DNA of 64,000 nucleotides from Acanthochlamys bracteata (GCA_019914995.1 CM034127.1:9734001-9798000); one strand, 5' to 3'; shown: positions 35,301 through 49,560, counted from the first letter of the stretch. Notes: a model not told the origin generated them from the letters alone. Made by a program: numbers and translations.

Positions 35301-38300
35301 ACTCTCCTATCATAGCTCAGGTGTATTATCAGATTGTTGTAAAGCCATGAAACTTTAAATTACTGGAACTAGACATCCACTTCATAGATTTTCAGTGTTT
35401 TGTCTGTCAAGGTCCTGTAGCTTCATTAATACATTAAGTGCCCCTGCTAATATTTTTTCCTCCTTGATATATTCAAATAATTGAACTCTTTATCTTTTAG
35501 ATCATGTACATAATTTTAGCTTTCCTTCTATTTTTTGACAGACTAAGGAATAAGGTCTACTACTTGTTGGCCTATAATTGCTTCCTTGGACAGTTTAGCT
35601 ATTTGTTGGACAGTTGATTACATTAGCTAGTCGTTGAATATGCATTGGTTGATACGTTTTATAAATTGGTTAAGAAATTTAGCTATTTCCTTATTTTGCT
35701 TTGGTATAGATGGTTACTTGAAAACCAAAGTCTGTTTACTTGCATTTACAAAATTTGAGAGCAGTTCTTTTCTTGACTGAATCAATCTGGCTTGGTTATA
35801 GAAATATGTGATTTAGAGAGGATGTCAAGGGGTGCATGGTTGTTGAGGTTACAAGCTAAATTTTAAAGAAAGGCTGGTCCTGGGCTCTACTTACCTTGAG
35901 AGAAGGTTCATACCTGGGCCTGAGCATATGCAGGTACATTAGGACGACATAATCAGAGAAGAAGAGAATCTACATATCTGGAATGTGATATGATGAGATG
36001 AGCATTTATGCTGATTTTATATATACAATGAAGGGAGAAATTGGCTAAATGAATATGGATGTGGATAATTACCCATGTTATCGCATGAAATTTGATTACT
36101 AAAATTGGGTTGGAGTTTGATTACTATTATTTTTACCTGGACTGTAGCTGGATCTAGGAAGTTGAGCTCAAGCAGGCCAGCAGTGTTAAGAGTGGATCCT
36201 AGCTTCCTTGTAGTTGGGCTGGTTGCCTTGGTCATGTTACTTTTACCCTTGTTTGTTTATTTCCAGGTAGCAGTTTTGGTTGACCATAAGGTCACTGTGT
36301 GTGCACTGAATTTTGATGAACTTGTAGCTATTTAAAGTTCTATTTTGAAAATTTTGCACCTCGGTTGTCATCATTGGTGGGATGGGGAAAAGTTTGAGGC
36401 TGATTCTTCAGTTTGTGTTATATAGCAGCCAAAAAATCCTTAAATTCAAACTTATTGAAGAATTTGACACAAAATTCCACTATATTGAATATTGTGTCTT
36501 TTTCTGAGGGCTTTGTCTTGTTTGATCTCTATGCCGTTTGTCTGGGTATAAAGTACTGCAGAACGAACTTCATTTAATACTGGATAGTATGATTTCAGAG
36601 AAGTTATGTTTATTGTTGATTTTACTTTATGTTTCCATAAATTGCTTGAAGAAAATTTCTCAATAAACTAATTCTTTTTAGATTGATATTTTTGTCCCAT
36701 CTTTTAACATTTGTATCAGATGGACAGCCTCTTCTAGCATCTGGTGGTTCCTCCGGTGTAATTAGTATATGGAATCTTGAGAAGAGAAAGCTTCAAACTG
36801 TCATTAGAGAAGCTCATGATGGCACAATATTGTCGCTACATTTTTTTGCCAATGAACCTGTTCTCATGAGCTCGTCAGCTGATAATTCAATAAAAGTTAG
36901 TGTCTTCCGCCCTTCTTTTTTTGTTATTTTTGCATGTTTGAATTTACAAATACATATAATATTTGTGCACTTTGTCATTTTTTATTTTATTGAACCATTA
37001 TGTGTATGATTGGATATTGTAATCCGTCAATATCTTTAATTGCTATCCATCAATATCTTTTGAAGTATCAACTATACTTGTGGTAGGCTGAGGGTATAAT
37101 ATGTGGTTGGGCCCACGTGGTGTAGAAATTTTGGAGTGGTCAGAGGGTTTGACTGTATACTTTATGTTTGCTGCACTACGGGCTGGTAATTTTGTGTGTA
37201 GTGGCTGATAAACATAGGATGTGGCTCAGGCAAGTTGACTGTTGTAGGACTATAAGGTGGAAGTGGATATAGAAATGAATTAAGAGATGAGGGTTATAGT
37301 ATTCATTATAGTTTGTGATTAGCATTATTGTTTAGTTCGGATAAGCAGATGACACTTTAGAAGATGTTTTATTGATCAGTATGATTAGCTTTTAGCTATA
37401 TGTAAAGTATAAGGACCTGCATATAAAATAATCTTAGGAGTGAAGTATTTGATACTAATTGTCTCCATGTTTCTTATGGTGAAAGGAGAGAAGAAGAAAG
37501 GGACAAAGAGAGCAAGATCAACTAGAGAGACATAACTTTAATTGACAATTCAAATCTGTTAAGTCCTATGATTGCCAAATATAAATAGCAAAACGTAATT
37601 CTAAATGGAATGTTCCATATATATCTAGTACTAGATTCTGTCCTCAATTATCGTATAACTTAAAACTAAAATGATACAATATCCAAAATAGTATACTGCA
37701 TTCTGAACTATGACGACCATAAGTGTTATGGGACTAGTGAAGTGAAATCGTTAAAGTCAATGGTTGCATCATGAGTTAGTTCAGAGAATGTAGTTGCTCT
37801 TGAGGAATCGAGTACTCTCAGTGCTGTAGGTGAAGGAGAAAAAGAAGTTATTCTGGATATGGTCTTGTATTAGATGATGAGCAAAAAATTCTGTGCGTTG
37901 CCATTATGTACCCTTAAGGGAATTCTGAGCTAAAAGTTCCCTAACAAGCATGGCTTTTCCATGTGGTACAGTGTGGGCCTGAACTTTCTTTGGGATCTGC
38001 CATTGAGCCTACTGAATCTTACTACTGCAACTTGAGAAAGACATTTGATCTAAATTCGGAGAGACTTCCATTATTTTGTTCCAAAACTGCTTCTAGGAAT
38101 GGTGCTGCTGTTGTTTGCTCGTTAACAAAATTCCCTTATCAGTTACCCCTCATCATTTACTTTCCTATCTGTTCTCTGTAGCCTCCAGCTGAGTTTTACT
38201 TGAGTTCAACTTTCGTGATACTGTTAAAAGCTTGTATTTTGACATTTTAGCTAATGGCCACTAGGGAGGCTGAAGATTTTAATTAAAAATTTAGCTAAGC

Positions 38301-41300
38301 TTTAAGAATTCATGTGCAAACTTAGACATGTCGAAGGGTTATGACAATGTAATTCCTGCAATTCCCAACAGAACATGCGGATATTACGCATTACTTGTTC
38401 TAGAATTTCCTCCTTTTCCTTTATATTTGTCCTCTCATGGAACCTATAATGTTTGTTTCTTCTAAAACAGATGTGGATTTTTGATACAAGTGATGGAGAG
38501 GCTCGTCTTCTACGGTTTCGTAATGGCCATAGTGCTCCTCCATTGTGTGTAAGGTAAAAGAACTTGTCCCTTGGTCTTTCATGTTAATCCTTCTGTTCTA
38601 TAATGCAATGGCTGAAATTTTGAGTGACGGCACTCCTATTCCGGTAATGGTCAAGTGATTGAGGTTGTAGAGCAAAATATTATATCTTTTTCCTTTTTAT
38701 TTTTCTTAAATTATAGCTTTTGTTTTAGATCATTGGGTTGAAGAAATTCTAGAATTGCTTGCCATGAATATTTCTAAAAGCTTGAAGCTTGCCACTACAT
38801 TGTAGACTTTGCCCTAGTGTATTGTATTATATGCCAAGTTGTTGTATTATTTTGTTGAACTTACTTTTGTTTTTGTTTTGTTTTGCTTTTTTTTTTCGTT
38901 TCTATTTTTCTTAAAGATGAAAGTTAAATTTAGATTTTGATGGCTAAAAACATATGTGAAACACCTTTTATTCCTTTATGATGCTTAGGACGTATTACTC
39001 AATCCAATGAACGTAGTTTCTGTTACTTGGCAGGACATCAGTTTGTCTGATATTTCTTTAGTGTTCATAGATGTTGGAGTCGGACTTTTTCGTTGGACTA
39101 GGTTCTTGAGTTTCCCTGTCTTCATTTTTGCAGTCTGATTTTGTTTTGCTACTTACCTATTATTTTAGGTAAAGTCTTGGTTTTTACTACCTAACATATA
39201 TGTAGAAGTTCACCTGTTTACTCTTGGTACTGTCAGATTTTATGGGAATGGCAGACACATCTTATCTGCTGGTCAGGATCGTGCCTTCCGTCTTTTCTCT
39301 GTCATACAGGTTAATCGCACATTTATTCTGTTTTTTATGGCTCATTAGTTCTTACATATAGTTACATTTACCAAAGTATGCTCTTGTACGTGAAAGTTCC
39401 TTTCTTTATGATTGTTGAGGTTGCTGTTGTGGTTAATTTAGTGGACTTTAGCTGCTGCTCCCACATCTGGCTTTGAAATTTTCCTTATAGCAGTTCTTGT
39501 GAGAGTGAATTAAGTTTGAAGAAGTGTTGTTAATGGATATTTAAGTCCTAGCAGGATACCTAGCTTGCCTTTGTTCCCCTATTTTTTGAAGTATAGCAAT
39601 GCTCATGTGCAGCATATCATGTCTATGCAGGATCAGCAAAGCAGAGAGCTTTCTCAGAGGCATGTAACCAGAAGGGCCAAGAAAATCAAGGCAAAGGTTT
39701 GGTTTTTTTTTTTTTTAAAATTTTTTTTGGTTCATAATGCTGTTTGTCAAATAAAATGGTCTCTTACTTATCTACTCTGTTGCAGGAAGAAGAGATTAAG
39801 CTGAAACCTGTAATATCATTTGATTTTGGTAAGAACTTCAGAACAACTTCCCTCTTCCTCTAATTGGTTGTCCATTGATATAATTAATTTTCTCTTTATA
39901 ACTTATTTCTTTGTGAGCCTCTTTTTTGCATGAGCGTTCATAAAATACGGCTGTAGTGGCTGATTTTTTTACTCTAAGCAGTAATGTATGTAAGTGAAGA
40001 TAGTTAGGTTGACAGTCATTGAGTTGTACATTCGGGTTGCACTCACTCGTAAGGTATGAGGGCCATTCTGATTGTCAGCATATTGACCATAATAAATGAC
40101 AAATAGGCAGGTCTGAGGGCTAACAACAGAACTTGGGCATCTGCAACCATAATGAATCAAACCTCCCTGTAGCGAGACTGATCAGCTTAACCAGCACATT
40201 TCTTTAAGGGCCTTGTTTGTGACAAATGCTTAGGCTCCGTTTTCGGAAAACTCTGCTACTTCTAATAAAGTTTGCTTCTGTAATCCTTTAGCTAATATCT
40301 AACCTTTTGCTTAATTAAAATTTGTTTGGGTACTCAAATAAAAATTATAGTTTAATCTCTTCAACGGTGTGACAACACGATATCCTTCCTCTCTTCCTTG
40401 TCAACATTATTATCAATAACAAAACATTAAACAAAATTTTGAGTTTTCCTAAGTAATGACATCTCCAAATTCTCAAGGAAGAAAAAAACGGAAATTTGAG
40501 ACTAACAAGTGTAAAAGAGAGAGAGAGAGAGAGAGTTGAGAGAGAATGAAAGATGAACTGAAGGGGAGAGAGAGAGTTGAGAGAGAATGGTGTCCAAAGA
40601 TGAACTGAAGGAGAGAGAGAGAGAGAGAGAGAGATGAAAGAGCGAGATGAAGAGATAGATCAGTAAGTGTAGCAGAAAGATGAAAATGAAGAGAGAGAGA
40701 GAGAGGACTTTCAAAAAATTGTTCTGCTTGGTTGATTTTTTAGAACTCTGTTGTAAGGGGTTTCCTCTGTTTCTTAAGGCTGTCTAGAAAATCTCCTATT
40801 AAGCTATTAGCTTATTTAGGCTGTGGCCCAGAAAAAATGAAGTATTGTTAAGAAAACTGAGTATCCAAATGAACTCTTAGGGGTATGTAGGTACTCTGGT
40901 GTTCAAACTGAAACTGAACTGATCCATATAGAACTCACTGTTGTTTAGTTTTTGACGACATGTGTTATTGCCCTTTGGTTTTTGTTAGTAAAAAACAAAG
41001 AAATATACCCAAAGGAACATAACCAATTTGAATACTCTTCTATGCTATACAATGTGCATGCTTTCAGTTATATTAAAATGGTTGGTTTCCATGTTTTCTA
41101 ATTGTAAAAATGAATCAAACAAAACAAAAGTATAACAAATGGATCTGATTAGGTCTATACAAAATTTTATTCTTCAGATTAATTATTTTAAATTAGCTGA
41201 ACCACTTACATCATAATTGCCATCATTTGAAGTGTCAATTTCTGCTGTTTTCTCTAGATGTACATTTTGTTGCCAAGCCTGTTGCATGTGCAAATGGAGG

Positions 41301-44300
41301 GCCTTGGTAAACTCTGAACCCTTCGTTTTAGACCTTTTCAAAAACTTTATTGGCGAAAATTGTTACGCACATTGATTCAAAACTATTGTACGTCCCTAAT
41401 TTTATATTTGATCTACTTCTTGACTTTTATCATTCTACGATTGTTCCAATAGTTATTCATGGAACCAACCTTGAGCGAAAAAACTCGGACCTAAAATAAG
41501 CCTAAGCCGATTAGAAGCAGACTGGTCTTTCAACATCTATATATACTTCTCATGCTTGCACAGAAGATGAATGTGCATTCATGTGGGGGTCAGCCTCCAT
41601 CTAGCAACATAGATCACTGTGTATGTTGCATTTTGTGCTTTCTTGAATAGATGATAGAGTGTAAGATGTTATCATCCAGTTTGTACTTCTACATTCTCTA
41701 CTTTGGTAGGGTTTATTTACTCCGAATGATCATAAGCCATTCTTGTTGTTGTTAAACAAAAACAGCTGAGATTCGTGAACGGGATTGGTGTAATGTTGTG
41801 ACTTGTCATATGAAGACTTCTCGTGCTTATGTATGGCGGTTGCAGAACTTTGTATTGGGTGAACATATTCTTACTCCAACTACTGAGAAGGAAGCACCCA
41901 TTAAGGTAATCAGCAATCACTACTTGAACCAGAGGGTACTCTCTATTTGTATTCGTGCATGCAGTTATTTAGAAATTTGCGGTTACTGCAATGTGAATGT
42001 TAACTAAATTTCATGTGTTTGTTCCCACCCATTTATTGCAGGCATGTGCAATAAGTGCCTGTGGTAACTTCGCTTTCTTGGGTACTGAAGGTGGTTGGAT
42101 TGAAAGATTTAACCTCCAGTCTGGACTGAGTCGTGGCAGCTATGTTGACATATCAGAAGGGAAAAACTCTGCACATAATGGGGAAGTTGTAGATATTGCT
42201 TGTGATTCAACAAACAGCAATATGATAAGCGCAGGTTATAATGGTGACATAAAGGTACAAGCTATAAATTCTATAATTGTTCTGGCTAATAGCTACCTGT
42301 TATATCGACTGATTGTGCTCTATATCTACCATGGCCCCACTTGATCCCTGTTATCATCAGTTATGATGCTCAAAAAAGTAGTGGAGGTGTCAATAGCTCT
42401 ATTACTGTAGCTGTTTAATAAGTTCTCATCTAGAACAAATTGTTTAGGTACATTAAACAAATATTGGCATTTCACTATAATCTTAAATCCATTAATAAGT
42501 GGAAACTTCAAATATCAATTGTGTTAACATTTTAATTAACTTGGTAATTTTCAAGAGTGCCAATTTGGTCACCTAAGTGTGAAAGTAGTCTTTCAACTCT
42601 AAAGATGGTGCTAAGTTAGGCCTTCCGATAAAAAGGTCTAAATCAGCACTCTTTTGAAAGTTAAGGTGTAATTGGCACTTCCTTCATATAGAACCAGAGT
42701 GGCATTTTCAAAAAGTTAAGGGACCAAATTGATAGGTGCAATTCTCTGTGCACAATATTAATCAGTTTTTTGTTGCAGGTATGGGATTTTAAAGGACGGG
42801 CATTAAAATATAGATGGGATGTTGGTCGTTTTATTACAAAAATGACATACCACCGCACAAACGGTTTGGAATTCAATTTATTTTTTAATGTAGCTTTTGA
42901 AAGCAAAGAATGTTTTACTGAGTGGTTACTGGTTCAGGCCTTGTAGCAACAGTAGCAGATGACATGGTTCTCCGTTTGTATGATGTTGTTGCCCAGCGTA
43001 TGGTCCGTGAGTTCAAAGGGCACACGGACCGTGTCACTGATTTGTGCTTTAGTGAGGATGGAAAGTGGCTTCTGTCTTCTAGTATGGATGGTACTCTTAG
43101 AATATGGGATGTCATTTTTGCAAGACAGATTGACGCGGTACATGTTGATGTGGCCATAACATCAATATCTCTGTCTTCTAATATGGATATGTTAGCCACT
43201 TCACATGTTGATCAAAATGGTGTCTACCTTTGGTAAGCTTGCTATATTTTTTATTTTGGTAGCTTCTTGATGTTTTCATGACTTTATGACCATTGGAATA
43301 AGTTCATGCAGTAGGCATAGGCTTGTAGACCTTCTAGAAAATGCAATTGGTGGTACTGAAATTAATAATTGTTTTCTGCATATTTGTAATCTAAACTACT
43401 TACTCGTAGCTTGATCTGGCAATCTGAACCTCATACTCTGTATCCATTTTTGAAGGTTCTCTTAAATTTTTTTCAGGAATATATGTTCTGGTACTTGTAT
43501 TCTGTTATTTCATGTTTATCTTTAAAATTTTCAGGGTAAACCAAGCTATGTTCTCAGGAACATCTAATGCTGATTCCTATGCTAGTGGAAATCATCTTCG
43601 TGCTGTTCAGATGCCATCATTTTCTCCTCAAGATCATACTGATGGTGAATCTCTCGATGCTCCAGGAAGTAAAAGTGAACCAGAAGTTGCTTCTTCTGCA
43701 TCTCATTTTGGTAGCCCGATGCCTAATCTTATTACTCTTTCTTTGCTTCCAAAGAGTCAGTGGCAAAGTTTGACTAATTTGGATATTATAAAGGTGAGAT
43801 TCTTGTTGCCAAAGCTGCATTAGATGATACTCCTTTATGTAGGAAAATCCCTCTCTCTCTCTCTTTAAGTTTCGACTCTCTCTTATTTCAGATGCGGAAT
43901 AAACCAATAGACCCACCCAAAAAACCACAGAAGGCACCTTTCTTTTTACCTACAACCCCTTCACTTTCTGGAGAAGTATCATTTAAGCCTGCGGTGACTT
44001 CTATTCCTGAAGAAAATGAAAGAAGTGACAAAGTACTCCACCGTACTAGTAAAATGTCCGACTTATCATCTTCATTTTTGTTACTTCTCCAGTCTTGTGC
44101 AGAGACCAAAAACTGTAAGTGCGCTGCATCTAGATGCTTATGCACCATTCTCTTTGTGCTCTATTCTTCTTGGGAATTGTTCATCTTAGCTTTTCAAAGA
44201 ATATAGTATACAGCATAAAAACGGAATGACCTAAAGATGTTACTGCTTACTTCAAAATTAATTCATAATAATTTAATGACGTGATGAGTGGCTATTGGGT

Positions 44301-45990
44301 TAAGAAGAAATTATTATGTATTTAAATAAGTAAGACCAAAAAGGCAGGTACTTGCATGATCATCTTTTGAATCACATATGGGGCGTCATACAAGGGACTG
44401 CAATAGAGTTCCTCTTGTGCATCCTATGTTCTTCTGTATTTTCTTTTTGTTCTTGATTTTTGTTGGTAAAGCGTGTGGAGATGTACTTATGTTAGTGCAT
44501 ACTAATTCTTAGAGTAATTCTTACAATTAAAATAAGCTTTTGCTGATATGTGTTTTACGTTGAAGTTTAACTACAAGATGGTGTTGCTTGCAGTTTCAGC
44601 ATTTACAGACTACATTAAAGGTTTATCTCCCTCAGCTCTTGATGCTGAACTACGTATGCTGCAAATAATAGATGATGTGGATGCACAGGAACTGGAAAAG
44701 AGAACAGAATTGCAATTTCTGGTTCTGTTATTAGATTATTTTGTCCACGAGCTCTCGTGTCAGAATAATTTTGAATTCATTCAAGCTGTTATTAGATTAT
44801 TTCTTAAGGTATGCAATTTGTTTTTCCAACTTTTCTTCCCAGTCAAACTATTCAGGATTATACTGCAATAGTTGCTTAACCTACTAGTTAGGATTTAGGT
44901 GTTGTTATTTGTGTTAAAGGAGATGCATTTGCATTTTCTTTGTTTTTTATAATGTAAGGTGGTGACGCCATTGTGGTCAAGCTCAATTGGTACTGCTTGA
45001 TATAATGGTGCTTGCACATCATGTTTTAAAGGAAGCCATAATTAACTATTTATCATTTTTATTATCTGTATATATTTGGCATGTATATATTTGAAGTTGA
45101 TTTAGTATAAGGAGTCAGTTATTAGTTAACTAGGATTACTTAGGGTTTAGTACATGCTATCAGTAAGGTAGATCACTATTGGATAACATTCTTTTCTGTA
45201 GTTAGTGATAAATATGGTTGCATGCTTCAAGTCAAAGCACCCAAATGATTGAAAAGAATTTGTCATTGGAGTAGAATGAAGGCAGCTAATCGTTTATAAT
45301 AGTCTGAGATGTCGGTCACTTTGATGTAGTGGGAGAAAAAGGTGTATCAATGACATTTGGTGTACCATAAAATTATTCTGGCTTTTTATACACAAGAAGT
45401 ATTGCTGACTTCTAAATATGGCATGGTAAACCAATATCTATAAATGGTTAATAACATATTATTTGTGTATGCATATGTAAGTCTTTTCATGTAGAGAAGC
45501 TCCTCTAGAGTTCTGCAATCTACGATACAAGCATTATCCAGAAAAACCATGGTTCGTATCTGCCTTTTAATTAATTTGATTATAGATGCAACAATGTTTT
45601 CCAGTCTGTCAATTGTTTCTGTTTTGATTATAATATTTGTTATGAACTTTTATATCTTAGGTATTGTTATTATTATTTCATGCAATGTTGGTGAGTTCTG
45701 TAGATAGACACTGGTTTTGGTGCTGTAGAGTTGACAGGTTTCTTTTGCCTGATGTTACTGATACATCTCAGTTGTTTTAATAGTGTATAAATAAAGTTTC
45801 TTTGATATTCTTTGATTATATGGCTGTTCTCCTATGGCAGATACATGGGGAAATTGTTAGATGTCAGCCAAGACTTCAGGAGAAGGCCAAGAAACTTCTG
45901 GAAGTTCAAACCCAAGTTTGGGGGAAGATAGACACGCTTTTTCAAAATGCTAGATGCATGGTGACATTCCTTAGCAATTCACAGTTTTGA
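32302..45990 (+). CDS. UTP21: UTP21/WDR36 homologue, WD40 subunit of the SSU processome
   Basis: Eighteen exons join in phase: 32302-32427, 32610-32637, 33343-33443, 34609-34815, 34964-35207, 36720-36895, 38471-38553, 39237-39309, 39631-39696, 39786-39828, 41766-41905, 42042-42254, 42779-42863, 42938-43232, 43535-43793, 43892-44114, 44594-44808 and 45841-45990, giving 908 aa (yeast Utp21 and human WDR36 are about 940-950). The N-terminal two thirds hold two WD40 propellers, with typical units such as SGGSSGVISIWNLEKRKL and HTDRVTDLCFSEDGKWLLSS. Between them lies QRHVTRRAKKIKAK (exon 9). The C-terminal Utp21 domain begins around residue 690 (LLPKSQWQSLTNLDIIK, PPKKPQKAPFFLP) and ends in a helical region. 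The protein acts in the nucleolus, in the UTP-B module, in 18S rRNA processing. Exon 3 has a weak acceptor (gcgaag). AATAAA lies at 46267-46272. Confidence 0.93.
40513..40705 (+). repeat. GA-rich microsatellite cluster in UTP21 intron 10
   Basis: Four (GA)n runs of 10-26 bases are separated by unique spacers. A ~45-base unit (GA run, ttgagagagaatg, then gatgaactgaagg) occurs twice, at about 40519-40563 and 40567-40611, the second with a small insertion. All of it lies on the sense strand inside the 39829-41765 intron. Confidence 0.8.
42559..42735. mobile_element. Small inverted-repeat element in UTP21 intron 12
   Basis: The left arm reads GCCAATTTGGTCACCTAAG. The inverted right arm reads CTATCAATTTGGTCCCTTAA followed by CTTTTTGAAA. 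Together they form a hairpin-like ~177-bp unit with no ORF, as in many plant MITEs. It lies close to the acceptor of exon 13 (42778). Target duplications are not clear. Confidence 0.5.
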
Positions 45991-47442
45991 TTGCTATAGA
46001 TTCCTTGTTTATCTTTTGCATTGCCATTTCTTTTTTATCTATTACATTCTGATTGTGAATATTCATTGCTGCATTAATGTTATTTTAAATCCAAAACGTT
46101 TATTTTTAATCTTCTGGAATTAAGCATTTAATTCTTTTAAGCATGTTGGCTTAAGTATCTAAATCTCATTCAGGTGAACGACATGTATGTGTTGAGATAA
46201 GAGAGCTGAAACTAATACTAATATCTTTTGCAACCTTGCTTTCTTTGAACATGTATTTCTATCCTCAATAAAGATACTGATAACAACATTATATATAAAA
46301 AAAACTACGTAATTATTCGTGCATTTTAAACTTCTTAATGCATTTTCCTTTAAATTAACACCAACAGTCCCAAATTTGCTTACCCAACATGCAAGTATAT
46401 ACATATTGTTGGTTCCTCCACGTTGGACAAGTTCGTTGCGTGTTTAGGGCGTGCTTGGTGACAAGGAAATCAACAAAGGGTGGTAAAAAACCTAAAGAAG
46501 GATTTTGCCGAATAACTGACCTTCCCATTCTCTCATTTTCTTTTTTCAAAATAAAAATTTCTGATCTATCTTTTATCCGAAATGAGTAAAATATTTTTAT
46601 TTAATTAAAAATTCCTATTATTAACTCTCTCTTAAAGCTGATTTTCATTAAATCTTGTGGCATGAATCAAAGTGCATTAGTTAAAGATTTGTTCAACCGA
46701 GCAATGGTGAAGGTAGTTCAATTAGTTCCACAACATCTATTATACATGATATTGCTAATCTATTTTACTTATTTTTCCGTAGTTTTTCCATTCTTCGTAG
46801 ATGTTATCATGGGAAGATAACGGAGTGTATTACAGGCTCACAAGCCACAGCATAGTGATTTGTTAGGTTGAACACTACCGGCAATGATGGGAAAACCCTG
46901 CTACGAGAAAGTGGAAATGTATTGGAGAGCGGGCTTTGTTTATGGACTTGAATTCCTCCTTTGCTTTCCTGGCTCGGTAGTCTCTGGTCTTTGCAAGCAA
47001 AGCTCGATTTATTACATTGGTTACTTCTCAACAAATTATGATATCGAAAGGAAGCTTAAAGAGAAATCCACAAAAAAAGTTGCCCATGATTAGACATAGC
47101 AGTTCTCTACCATGCTGGATAGTGCCGCATAGCTGAAGTAGCTAAAAACATTAAAGGCACTTTTTTTATACGAAGTAATTTGACCCAAATCGGATTGGTA
47201 TCAATGATTTCGACTATTGTTGTTATTTGGTAAGGACATATCCGATTTCGATTGCGGTTCCATCTGAAATAGGATTTCACTTCAATCATGTCTAGTTGCT
47301 TTCTAGTGTTTCACTATGTCGAGGCTTCGCTTCCTAATCACAAAAGATTGATTTTGATTTCTGAGTAGACAAACATTTTAAAAATTTAGACATTGTATTT
47401 TTTGATTTGTCTGTGTAGCAAACAAGCTCCGAAGATGCTTTA
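45991..47442. other. Intergenic: 3' UTR of UTP21 and unassigned DNA
   Basis: The first ~280 bases are likely the 3' UTR. The rest has a few short frames on both strands (for example around 46355-46589 and 46807-47093) with no recognisable protein. A gggcgtgcttggtgac piece at about 46448 recalls a MITE end, but its partner end was not found. Confidence 0.4.
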
Positions 47443-47699
47443 GGGGGCGTTTGGGATTGCGTTTTAAACGCTCATTCTCTATTTCTCATTTCATATTTTT
47501 TAATATATATTTTATAAGTATTTAAAAATTTTATTTAAAATTTTGAAAAGTGTAGAAAAATTCTACATAGTGAGATCTTTTTATTACATATTTTTATTAT
47601 TTTTTTAAATAAAAAAATAGAGCTCGTTTTTTAAAAAAAATAAAAATATTTTCTTTTTCAAAAAAAAATTCTATTTCATAAGCACTCTCAAACGCTCCC
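47443..47699. mobile_element. Tourist-like MITE (PIF/Harbinger type), best-bounded copy of the AT-rich family
   Basis: It is flanked by TTA on both sides (47440-47442 and 47700-47702). The ends are GGGGGCGTTTGGGA on the left and, inverted, GGGAGCGTTTGAGA on the right: 12 of 14 positions match. The 257-bp interior is almost all A/T except for a short GTGAGATCT/AGAGCTCG part, and has no ORF. TTA duplication plus short G-rich inverted repeats is the Tourist pattern. Confidence 0.75.
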
Positions 47700-49349
47700 T
47701 TAGTAATATGTACGAAGAATTGTAGTTGTATCGTGTATGTTGTTCATCATCTACAACAATTCTTGATATGTGAAGTTGAAATATAATATGGAATAGGCTC
47801 ACACCATAGAAGGTAAACCCAATCTAGACATCGATCTCAAAAATTTTTACCGGATCGTGGATTCAACCCACTGGCTCAATAATTAAAAATTAAATAAATT
47901 TTCTTCTTCACAGCGGGCACCGCCATTGTATCTGAAGAATCGTGTTATGTTCTTCGCTTCACTATCTTTCCACCGACAATCATCTCACAGCCACTGCTGC
48001 CATAAAATTTTTAGAGAAAATAGCTCAGATAGATTACAGACAACAAAACTTTCTAGATAAAAAAATATAATATAACAATCGAAATGGAAGAAAAATATTT
48101 TTCTGAAATTATGCGAAAGCATGATAGAATATTACCAACACAATCTTATGAACCAAATCAATCAAAAACTCATCAGATCATATAACATCGTTCGACTTAA
48201 AGTAAGACGAGATCACTTCAAGATCAAACAAAACCAACACAATTTCGAGCAAAAAGGAGAAAAGAAATTCAGAGATCAAAATCAATCAATCGAAGAAATT
48301 CGTGTTGAAGATCTTCTCTATGAATGAAACCATTGCTCGAATCAATCTATCGAAATCAAACGAATAATGAGAGATCTAGGTTCGAAGCAATCTTAGTTCG
48401 GTTGAGATCGTGATTGATGTCGTCATTGCCAATCCTTCTCTACTTAGAGAAGTCGAGCATATCTAGACGACGCCCGATGTGCTAGGTGATTTAATTTTTA
48501 AAAGTTTTTTACTACGAACAGGTGATTAGCTGAGTCAGCCTGCAAACGCGGTCTGGTCGCTAATTTTCAGTTCGATTCTGCCGAATTTGACTACATTGGG
48601 TCGCAGATGTCGGACTTGAATCCAACAGCGTATATTCACATTAGCGTATCAGTTATAATATAACATTTTTTTAAACTTTTTCATTTATTTATTATTAATT
48701 AATATTTTATGAGCTTATGTTATCATGTACGATTATGCATGAGCTTATTTTTTAATAAAATTTTTATGTATATTTACTAACTTTTTTTTCTCAATAAATT
48801 TTTATTATATTTTCATTTAATGCTACTATTTCTATATACACGTAGATAATCACTTATAGATATTTTTAAACATATTTACTCAAAAAATTCATGAATGTAT
48901 TTAGAATCAACGTCGTAAGATTTAATAAAAAATTTCAACTTTTTTTCACCAAACTACAAAAATATATTTTGGAAAGATAGTTTACAAAACAAAGTTAAGC
49001 TCGATGTGGCCTACTTAATAGAAAAAACTCGAGAATCATTAAGTTCTGGAAAGTATTAATTCTAGTCTTTTAAATAAATAATTGTGAACGAAAAGATAAT
49101 CGATAAAATATTAAACTCATTGCAAGAAATCTGTAATCAAGTAAATTCATCTTGCGGCAGCTATGAAGTTGATGCACCACCACACCTACCAAACTCTTAT
49201 TGTCCATGCACTCATACAAATTCTATTTCTTCTTTATCTTATTCTTATACACATTAATTAAACCAAAAAGAACTACATTGAAAGAACTTGGCAAATTCAT
49301 ATCAGATCTAGTGTTATAATGTTATTAGTTTAGACTTCAAAAGTAAGCT

Positions 49350-49560
49350 AAGTGATTGTTTAGTATTGCTTATAAATTTTTTTATTTAATTTTTTCAATC
49401 AATTTTAAAAAAAATGTTATAATTTTTTTTTACTTTAAAAAATACAAAAAAATCTACATTATAAAATTTATTATTATTTTTTTAAAAATAAATTTTAGTT
49501 TTTAAAGTTTTGTAAACTTTATTTATTTATTTCAAAAATATTTTTTTTTCAAAAACACTT
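49350..49560. mobile_element. AT-rich MITE-like copy
   Basis: The segment begins GTGATTGTTTAGTATTGC and runs through long A/T tracts to tcaaaaacactt, in the same order as the 47.4-kb element. The ends have diverged and no target duplication is seen. Confidence 0.35.

Noticed and set aside
40502-40714. 70-codon minus-strand Ser/Leu frame
   Set aside because: It is the translation of the (GA)n tract and has no coding evidence.
46807-47093. Overlapping frames of 69 and 75 codons on opposite strands
   Set aside because: Neither has a motif, splice-linked partner or family resemblance.
48121-48327. 68-codon Lys/Gln/Asn-rich ATG frame
   Set aside because: Low complexity, no motif, inside repeat-like DNA; at most a decayed transposon fragment.
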